Source: Pseudomonadota bacterium
Lineage (GTDB): Bacteria > Pseudomonadota > Gammaproteobacteria > PS1 > Pseudothioglobaceae
Length of the DNA stretch: 15,900 bases
Direction: 5' to 3'
Assembly: GCA_022600395.1 (NCBI GenBank)
Contig: JAHZKM010000057.1
Location: 1 to 15,900 of the forward strand
Part shown: positions 6,423 to 15,900 of the stretch, piece by piece
How the letters are laid out: the number at the start of each line of letters is the position of its first letter
Position numbering within the stretch: position 1 is the first letter of the stretch
Made by a program: the position numbers and the translations under genes
Notes under the pieces: model-generated
The model's input: the letters and a program-made list of their open reading frames with translations, nothing else
Database searches by the model: none
What the model was told of the DNA's origin: nothing

Positions 6423-6925
6423 TGCGGATATTTTTGAGCAAATTCTTGTTCCACTTCCCCGCGACCTGCATTAAACATTGAGCCGGAGCCTAAAACCGCT
6501 GAAACCAACACGGCAAAAAATAATGGGACTGTACCCAATAATGTAAGGATTGAACCAACAATACTGGTGCCATCCATACTGCTCACGCCCCCATCACCAA
6601 TCACCAATCCCAGTAGGTTGACCAGCATATAAAATATATAAGCAGTGATTAAGATCTTATAGCGATTAAGTGACATTTTCCAATGCAAATAAACCAAATA
6701 AGCGTCGTTTTTTTTGGCCTTTTTGGTGCGCAGATAAGTGTAGAAAATAATACCCATAGAGACAATAATAGTCAGCCCAATGGCAATATTCATACTTGTA
6801 TTTAAGAGCTTTATTAGTCCTAATGTACCAATAACATGGACTAATATGGTATTAACCGTGAATAACTCATGGGCCGATTTGGCCTTTTTACGCTCTTGCT
6901 CAGTGGCATCTATTTGTATAATCAT
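6419..6925 (-). CDS. Unknown membrane protein with about four transmembrane helices
   Basis: I do not recognise this 168-residue protein. The N-terminus (1-20) is hydrophilic and charged. Predicted helices are near 23-41, 45-65, 90-110 and 121-147. Between helices 2 and 3 is a basic loop (RTKKAKKN, 66-73), which by the positive-inside rule suggests a cytoplasmic face. The C-terminus (GRGEVEQEF) is polar. No catalytic motif or metal-binding cluster is visible. It sits between nfuA (49 bp away) and thiL (4-nt ATGA overlap), so it is co-transcribed with thiL and probably translationally coupled to it. In many gammaproteobacteria the thiL partner is pgpA, but this sequence shows no PgpA motifs. 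No strong ribosome binding site precedes the ATG. Confidence 0.8.
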   Translation of the reverse strand: MIIQIDATEQERKKAKSAHELFTVNTILVHVIGTLGLIKLLNTSMNIAIGLTIIVSMGIIFYTYLRTKKAKKNDAYLVYLHWKMSLNRYKILITAYIFYMLVNLLGLVIGDGGVSSMDGTSIVGSILTLLGTVPLFFAVLVSAVLGSGSMFNAGRGEVEQEFAQKYPQ

Positions 6926-6974
6926 GGCGACTAGTTTACACCATATATCGCAAAATTTTAGCCTTGCGTATTTT

Positions 6975-7553
6975 TTACATATAGGCGTTATCTGTTTGTG
7001 TATGATCAGTCACATCACGTACTGATTTAATCTCTGGAAAGCGGCTTCTTAACTGTGTTTCAACCCCTTGTTCCAAAGTCGCTTTGACTGACGAACACCC
7101 TTGACAACCGCCACCAAAATTAAGAATGACGTCTTTATTTTCCGTGATCTCAACCAAATCAACAAACCCGCCATGAGAGGCCAGACCTGGACTTATTTCA
7201 GCTGCTAATACGTATTTAATCCTTTCCTCTAAAGGCGCATCCTCTTTCGGCTTTTCACCTTTGGCATTAGGGGCGGTAATCGTAAGTTTTTTACCTGTAC
7301 CCTCGTCCTTTAGTGCTACTTCTGATTCTTTCAAAAATGGAAAGTTAATCTTATCGATATAAGCTAAAAAACCTTGGTATTCAAATTTTTCATAGCCAGG
7401 TGTTAAATCTTTTGGATGGCAAAAGTTAAATGAGACAGTTGCTGCAGGTGTTCCTGCACGCGTTACATCAACTTTAAGACCTAATTCTTGATCATCTTGC
7501 TGTGCAAATAAATCAGCAACATAATCTTGAGCTTCATCAGAAATGGTAAACAT
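6975..7553 (-). CDS. nfuA: Fe-S biogenesis protein NfuA
   Basis: NfuA carries a [4Fe-4S] cluster and delivers it to target proteins, especially under oxidative or iron stress. The 192 residues match E. coli (191). The N-terminal part is a degenerate A-type domain; only one of the two E. coli cysteines there remains (C45, with V40 where the other would be). The C-terminal Nfu domain has the cluster motif GGGCQGCSS with C150 and C153. Extensive similarity includes APNAK, DAPLEER and FPEIKSVRD. The start is set by AAGGAT five to six bases upstream. It follows panC by 2 bp in the obgE-to-thiL run. Possible clients in this window are the radical-SAM ThiC and other Fe-S enzymes. Confidence 0.95.
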   Translation of the reverse strand: MFTISDEAQDYVADLFAQQDDQELGLKVDVTRAGTPAATVSFNFCHPKDLTPGYEKFEYQGFLAYIDKINFPFLKESEVALKDEGTGKKLTITAPNAKGEKPKEDAPLEERIKYVLAAEISPGLASHGGFVDLVEITENKDVILNFGGGCQGCSSVKATLEQGVETQLRSRFPEIKSVRDVTDHTQTDNAYM

Positions 7554-7555
7554 GG

Positions 7556-8395
7556 CTATCCTTTTTTAAAAATAATATTATCGATCAAACGAGTTGACCT
7601 TAAAAATACCGCACATAATATCGCAATTTTGCTGGTATTGTCAGTAATAGATTTAAGGGTATTAGCATCAAGTACAGATAAATATTCTATTTTAAAATCC
7701 TGGCTTAATATTGCTTTTGAGTTATGTATAGCAACATTCAAATCTTGAGTCTTCAAAATCTCTTGCTGCAGTTGAATCAAAACTTGGTAGAGCTTAAGTG
7801 CTAGTTCTTTTTGATCGCCTGATAAATATTGGTTTCTAGTACTCATGGCTAATCCACTCTGTTCACGCACAATATCACCAGATAGAATACTAATCGGCAA
7901 AGATAATGCTTCAACCATTTGCCTAATCACCAATAATTGCTGATAATCTTTTTGCCCAAAAATAGCCACATCAGGTGTGATTATTTCAAACAAACGATGT
8001 ACTACTTGCACCACGCCATCAAAATGCCCAGGTCGGGATTTACTACACAAGCCTTGAGATAAGCTACCAGCTTTTAAGTGACTTTTAAAACCATTTGGAT
8101 AAATCTGCTCTTTGCTAGGTGTAAAAACAGCATCAACCTGGCAAGCTTCAAGCTGGGTTAAATCTTGTTCTAATGTCTTAGGGTAATTATCAAAATCTTC
8201 ATCTTTGCCAAATTGTGTTGGATTCACAAAAATACTCACCACCACCTTATCTGCATTGGCTTTAGCTTGGTGAACTAAGGATAAATGCCCGGCATGCAAC
8301 CCACCCATGGTAGGCACAAAAGCAATGGTTTTTCCTTGTACCTTCCACGTCGAAACAACGTCAAGCATTTGCTGATTGTTTGAACAAACTTGCAT
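7556..8395 (-). CDS. panC: Pantothenate synthetase (pantoate-beta-alanine ligase)
   Basis: PanC condenses pantoate and beta-alanine with ATP to pantothenate, the precursor of coenzyme A. The protein has 279 residues, normal for the family. The nucleotidyltransferase HxGH motif is in PTMGGLHAGH (H34, H37). FVNPTQF (56-62), SRPGHFDG (120-127), FGQKDYQQ (146-153) and the KMSKS-like loop AMSTRNQYLS (183-192) follow in the expected order. The ATG overlaps the panB stop by one base (TAATG), so the two enzymes of the pathway are translationally coupled. Two bases separate it from nfuA. Confidence 0.97.
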   Translation of the reverse strand: MQVCSNNQQMLDVVSTWKVQGKTIAFVPTMGGLHAGHLSLVHQAKANADKVVVSIFVNPTQFGKDEDFDNYPKTLEQDLTQLEACQVDAVFTPSKEQIYPNGFKSHLKAGSLSQGLCSKSRPGHFDGVVQVVHRLFEIITPDVAIFGQKDYQQLLVIRQMVEALSLPISILSGDIVREQSGLAMSTRNQYLSGDQKELALKLYQVLIQLQQEILKTQDLNVAIHNSKAILSQDFKIEYLSVLDANTLKSITDNTSKIAILCAVFLRSTRLIDNIIFKKG

Positions 8396-9177
8396 TAATA
8401 ACTGTGAGTATTATCAGGAAAAGTTTGATTTTTAACTGAGTCAATATAATTTTTAACACCAGACTCAATTGAATCGTGCCCAGACAAGAAGTTTTTCACA
8501 AATTTTGGCAAATATCCAGTATTAATGCCAAGCATATCATAACTCACCAACACTTGCCCATCACAATCGATGCCCGCACCGATACCAATAGTAGGAATGG
8601 CAATTGATTGACTAACCCGACGAGCTAACTCAGCGGGTACGCATTCTAACACAATGGCCTCAACCCCCCAAGATTCAAGGAGTTTGGCATCTTCAAGAAT
8701 TCGCTTAGCGCCAAGCTCATCTTTGCCTTGCACTTTATAGCCACCCATTTCAATAACCGACTGTGGCTGCAAGCCCAAATGTCCGCAAACTGGAATTTGA
8801 TTAGCCTGCAAAATTTTAAATGAAGCTTCATGTTCAGCGCCACCTTCAAACTTTACCATTTGTGCGCCCGCATCCATTAAACGCTTAGCATTTTCCAAAG
8901 TTTGCGCAGCATTGGTATAACTTTGATATGGCATATCAGCAATTAACAACGATTTTTGTACACTTTTTGCAACCGCACGAGTGTGATAAAGCATATCCTC
9001 CATAGTAACGTTTAAGGTGTTTTCATCCCCTTTGATAACATTGCCCAAGGAATCCCCTACCAAAATCATATCCACTTCACACGTGTCAAACAGTTTTGCA
9101 AAAGACGCATCATATGCAGTAAGACAGGTAATTTTTTCGCCTTTTTCCTTAAACTTTTTTAAGTCAGTAAGCTTCAT
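8395..9177 (-). CDS. panB: 3-methyl-2-oxobutanoate hydroxymethyltransferase
   Basis: PanB transfers a hydroxymethyl group from methylenetetrahydrofolate to ketoisovalerate, giving ketopantoate. Its 260 residues are close to the E. coli 264. Metal-binding D42 (in VGDSLG) and D81 (in IADMPY), substrate residues K109 and E111 (VKFEGG) and the catalytic glutamate E178 (VLECVP) are all present. IGIGAG and the YDMLG segment are conserved. The start overlaps folK as ATGA, and the stop overlaps the panC start. Its substrate cofactor links it to the folate gene folK just upstream. panD and panE are not in the window. Confidence 0.97.
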   Translation of the reverse strand: MKLTDLKKFKEKGEKITCLTAYDASFAKLFDTCEVDMILVGDSLGNVIKGDENTLNVTMEDMLYHTRAVAKSVQKSLLIADMPYQSYTNAAQTLENAKRLMDAGAQMVKFEGGAEHEASFKILQANQIPVCGHLGLQPQSVIEMGGYKVQGKDELGAKRILEDAKLLESWGVEAIVLECVPAELARRVSQSIAIPTIGIGAGIDCDGQVLVSYDMLGINTGYLPKFVKNFLSGHDSIESGVKNYIDSVKNQTFPDNTHSY

Positions 9178-9640
9178 AATTTGGTTAATTGGTAATCACC
9201 CAATTCTTGAATAATATCTTGAATAGAGCCTAATACTGGCACTTTTAAATCAGGTTCAAGCTCAGCTAAAGGAATAAGTACAAACGCCCTGTTCATCATT
9301 TCAGGGTGCGGAATAACTAATTGCTTAGAGGCGACCACTTGAACTCCGTAGGTAATAATATCTAAGTCAATGGTTCTAGCGCCCCATTTTTTCTCGCGTA
9401 CTCGATGTTGTTGAGTTTCAATATTTTGACAAACATAAAGCAGCTCTAAAGGCGTTAAATGCGTATTAACTTGTGCAATAGCGTTAATATAATCAGGCTG
9501 CTTTGAGTTGTCTACTGGCGGTGATTGATACAAGCTCGAAAGATTGACTACTTCAATATCTTTGGCCGTATGAAGTGCCATCACTGCAGTTTTAATTTGT
9601 TGCCTAGGGTTATTTAAGTTTGACCCAAGTCCAATATAAG

Positions 9641-9647
<7 letters not shown>
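9174..9647 (-). CDS. folK: 2-amino-4-hydroxy-6-hydroxymethyldihydropteridine pyrophosphokinase
   Basis: HPPK transfers pyrophosphate from ATP to hydroxymethyldihydropterin in folate synthesis. The protein has 157 residues (E. coli 159). It shows the N-terminal GLGSNL, the metal and pterin motif [14 protein letters not shown] (aspartates D94 and D96), and the conserved [18 protein letters not shown] segment. The start codon is TTG at 9645-9647. No in-frame ATG or GTG lies before GLGSN, and the TTG leaves the normal five-residue lead, so it is convincing. It overlaps the proB stop by 7 nt and panB by 4 nt. A GGGA at the proB end is the only ribosome-binding candidate, at a rather long distance. 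Confidence 0.93.
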
Positions 9648-11426
<1,779 letters not shown>

Positions 11427-11444
11427 CTAAAATACAATAAAGCT

Positions 11445-11453
11445 ATTATACCA
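11445..11453 (-). promoter_or_regulatory. Extended -10 promoter for the obgE cluster
   Basis: On the minus strand TGGTATAAT is a perfect extended -10 (TATAAT at 11445-11450), giving a leader of about 20 nt before obgE. There is no good -35, which extended -10 promoters tolerate. On the plus strand the overlapping TATTAT (11444-11449) could serve waaA, so the two divergent genes may share one symmetric -10 region. Confidence 0.5.
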
Positions 11454-11460
11454 CCGACAA

Positions 11461-12711
11461 ATGAATCGAACCCTATACAGCCTAGTTGGATATTTATTAT
11501 TGCCGTTACTTATTATTCGATTATTTGCAAAGTCAGTCAAAGCGCCAGCGTACCGAAAAAGAATATTAGAAAGACTAGGATTTGTACAAAAAATAAACAC
11601 ACCAGTTATTTGGATTCATTGTGTTTCTGTGGGTGAATTTAGAGCCTCTATCACTCTAATTGATACGCTAATTAAACAACATCCTCAGCATAAAATATTA
11701 GTCACTACGACGACACCAACAGGATCTAGCGCTTTAAAACAACATTATAAAAATCAAGTCTTGCACTATTACTTTCCGTTTGATTTAAGCCTTATTGTTA
11801 AGCGCTATATTAAACGTATTAATCCTGATTTGTGCATTCTCATGGAAACCGAAATATGGCCAAACTTAATTCACGCATTAAAACAGCGAAATATCCCTAG
11901 TATTTTAATTAACGCCCGATTATCAAGACGCTCTTTAGAAAAATACCAAAAGTTTGCCCCTAAACTTATTTCCAAAACACTTAACCAGCTCACTTTAATT
12001 GCCACACAAAATCAAAATTCAGCCACACGTTTTATACAGCTAGGCGTAGTAGAAAACAAAGTTATTAATACTGGCAATATTAAGTTTGATTTAAATCCAA
12101 CAGCAAATAGTGCCACTACAGAGACTTTAAAACAAATCATCGGTCCGCGAAAAGTGATTACTTTTGCCAGTACACATGCAGGTGAAGAGGCGCAAATTAT
12201 TAAGCATTATGTAAAAGTTAAAGAACAAATCGATGCGCTTTTGGTTATTATTCCAAGACATCCTGAGCGTTTTAATGAAGTAGAAAAATTAGCCAAAAAT
12301 GCCGATTTAACAGTTGCTCGACGATCTAATGCCACGCCAAATAATACTGCTCAAATATTACTAGGCGATTCGATGGGTGAGATGCTTAGCTATTTTGCCA
12401 TTAGCGATATTGTCTTTATGGGTGGCAGTCTTAACCAGACAGGTGGGCACAATATGCTCGAGCCAGCTGCACATTCCAAAGCGATTATTTTTGGACCTAA
12501 TGTCTTTAATTTTGCTGAAATTTCCGCAGATCTCCTAAATAATCAAGCCAGTATTCAAGTGCAAAATGCACAAGCGCTATTCACTCAAATTATTAGTTTG
12601 CTTGGAAATTCTCAGCAACTTGAAGTATTAGGCAAGAATGCAAAACAATACTTTGATTCACAAAAAGGTGCAGTAAAAAAAATTGCCAAATTAATTAAAA
12701 ATATTATTTAG
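11461..12711 (+). CDS. waaA: 3-deoxy-D-manno-octulosonic acid (Kdo) transferase
   Basis: WaaA transfers Kdo from CMP-Kdo to lipid IVA on the cytoplasmic face of the inner membrane during lipopolysaccharide synthesis. The 416 residues match the family (E. coli 425). A hydrophobic N-terminal anchor (about 3-23) is followed by the N-terminal GT-B domain with catalytic E59 in SVGEFRA. METEIWPN (128-135) and a C-terminal donor domain follow, with IPRHPERF, GGSLNQTGGHNMLEPA and FGPN, the CMP-Kdo site. Any leader is under about 15 nt if the shared -10 is used, so translation may be nearly leaderless. It overlaps the convergent channel gene by 8 nt, with no terminator seen between them. Whether it is mono- or bifunctional cannot be told from sequence. 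Confidence 0.95.
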   Translation: MNRTLYSLVGYLLLPLLIIRLFAKSVKAPAYRKRILERLGFVQKINTPVIWIHCVSVGEFRASITLIDTLIKQHPQHKILVTTTTPTGSSALKQHYKNQVLHYYFPFDLSLIVKRYIKRINPDLCILMETEIWPNLIHALKQRNIPSILINARLSRRSLEKYQKFAPKLISKTLNQLTLIATQNQNSATRFIQLGVVENKVINTGNIKFDLNPTANSATTETLKQIIGPRKVITFASTHAGEEAQIIKHYVKVKEQIDALLVIIPRHPERFNEVEKLAKNADLTVARRSNATPNNTAQILLGDSMGEMLSYFAISDIVFMGGSLNQTGGHNMLEPAAHSKAIIFGPNVFNFAEISADLLNNQASIQVQNAQALFTQIISLLGNSQQLEVLGKNAKQYFDSQKGAVKKIAKLIKNII

Positions 12712-13129
12712 AATCCCAATAGCGCTGCATCTCATAGTACAAAAAAGAAGCAGTCCAAGTAATCAGTACAAAACCAACTAAAGATTCCATACCAACTAAA
12801 AATCTAATAGAGCCAAAAGGCTCAATATCACCAAAGCCCAACGTGGTGAAATTGCTAAATGAAAAATACAAACTGTCCATAAAAGAGCCGTCAAAATTGC
12901 CTTGAATATCTCCCCAAATCGCATCTTTACTCATGAAAAAATAGGCGGCAGCAAACAGCCATATTTCAACCACATGCGCAATTAGAGCAATAAAAACGAC
13001 CGCCAAAATTCTAAACCGGTGTTTTATTTTAATTTTAGGCAGTAAATTAGTAGCGCGATACAAAAACTCATAATGAATTAAAACGCTGAGTGTTACAATA
13101 ATGATGTTAATTAATGCTGCAAGCCACAT
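12704..13129 (-). CDS. Small potassium-channel-like membrane protein
   Basis: This 141-residue protein has a helix at 3-20, a second at 41-65, a pore helix near 83-95, the filter sequence TTLGFGD (95-101) and a final helix at 108-131. The TLGFG core matches the K+ selectivity-filter signature TxG[YF]G, and an acidic residue follows as in true K+ channels. This is the minimal Ion_trans_2-type pore with an extra N-terminal helix. There is no voltage sensor, RCK/TrkA-N domain or other gating module, so regulation is unknown. AAGGA lies ten bases before the ATG. It diverges from the Fe-S protein gene at 13193 and converges on waaA with 8 nt overlap. Selectivity is inferred from the filter only. 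Confidence 0.8.
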   Translation of the reverse strand: MWLAALINIIIVTLSVLIHYEFLYRATNLLPKIKIKHRFRILAVVFIALIAHVVEIWLFAAAYFFMSKDAIWGDIQGNFDGSFMDSLYFSFSNFTTLGFGDIEPFGSIRFLVGMESLVGFVLITWTASFLYYEMQRYWDSK

Positions 13130-13192
13130 AGGTTTAAATCCTTATAATAATAAATGTTAATTGTACTGAAAAAAAATTAGGAAAAAATCAAA

Positions 13193-15900
<2,708 letters not shown>

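Noticed and set aside
6948..6973. CGCAA...TTGCG inverted repeat followed by TATTTTTT on the plus strand
   Set aside because: The stem is only 5 bp with a long loop, it would terminate the plus strand where no gene exists, and the minus strand has no T-run.

Overview
The window reads as a compact, AT-rich gammaproteobacterial chromosome segment with no mobile elements, CRISPR arrays or complete RNA genes. Protein families and architectures (Icd, DksA, IlvA with two ACT domains, WaaA, NfuA, Obg) are gammaproteobacterial. Two genes hint at lifestyle: a CbbY-type sugar-bisphosphate phosphatase that normally supports RuBisCO, and a secreted Gly/Asn/aromatic repeat protein resembling the sulfur globule proteins of sulfur oxidisers. 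Together they suggest a sulfur-oxidising autotroph of the SUP05/Thioglobaceae kind; this is inference, not proof.

Layout. Positions 1-391 hold no gene, but carry a strong minus-strand promoter with a GC-rich discriminator that fires out of the left edge, an isolated hairpin, and the terminator of the next gene. Positions 392-907 encode the repeat protein, whose promoter is overlapped by a symmetric operator-like element (991-1014). A minus-strand cluster cbbY-ilvA-rimI-icd (4957 down to 1027) follows, with two overlapping gene pairs. dksA (5048-5458, plus) faces a second, long minus-strand cluster, obgE-proB-folK-panB-panC-nfuA-(membrane protein)-thiL (11417 down to 5493). Most junctions there overlap by 1-8 nt. 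dksA and thiL share a terminator that lies inside the last codons of thiL. waaA (11461-12711, plus) diverges from obgE across 43 bp. A small K+-channel-like gene (minus) and a Cys-rich [2Fe-2S] CopZ-domain protein (plus) diverge from each other. Finally thiC (minus) and the start of hemB (plus, cut by the right edge) diverge across 40 bp.

Functionally this is mostly housekeeping biosynthesis: 2-oxoglutarate/NADPH (icd), isoleucine (ilvA), proline (proB), pantothenate/CoA (panB, panC), folate (folK), thiamine (thiC, thiL), haem (hemB), Fe-S delivery (nfuA), lipid A-Kdo (waaA), ribosome assembly and modification (obgE, rimI) and stringent control (dksA). The breadth argues for a biosynthetically self-sufficient cell. 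The least ordinary items are the repeat protein with its GX3 tail and operator, the stable-RNA-like promoter at the left edge, the Cys-rich Fe-S protein, the PUA-less ProB, and thiC with no room for a TPP riboswitch.
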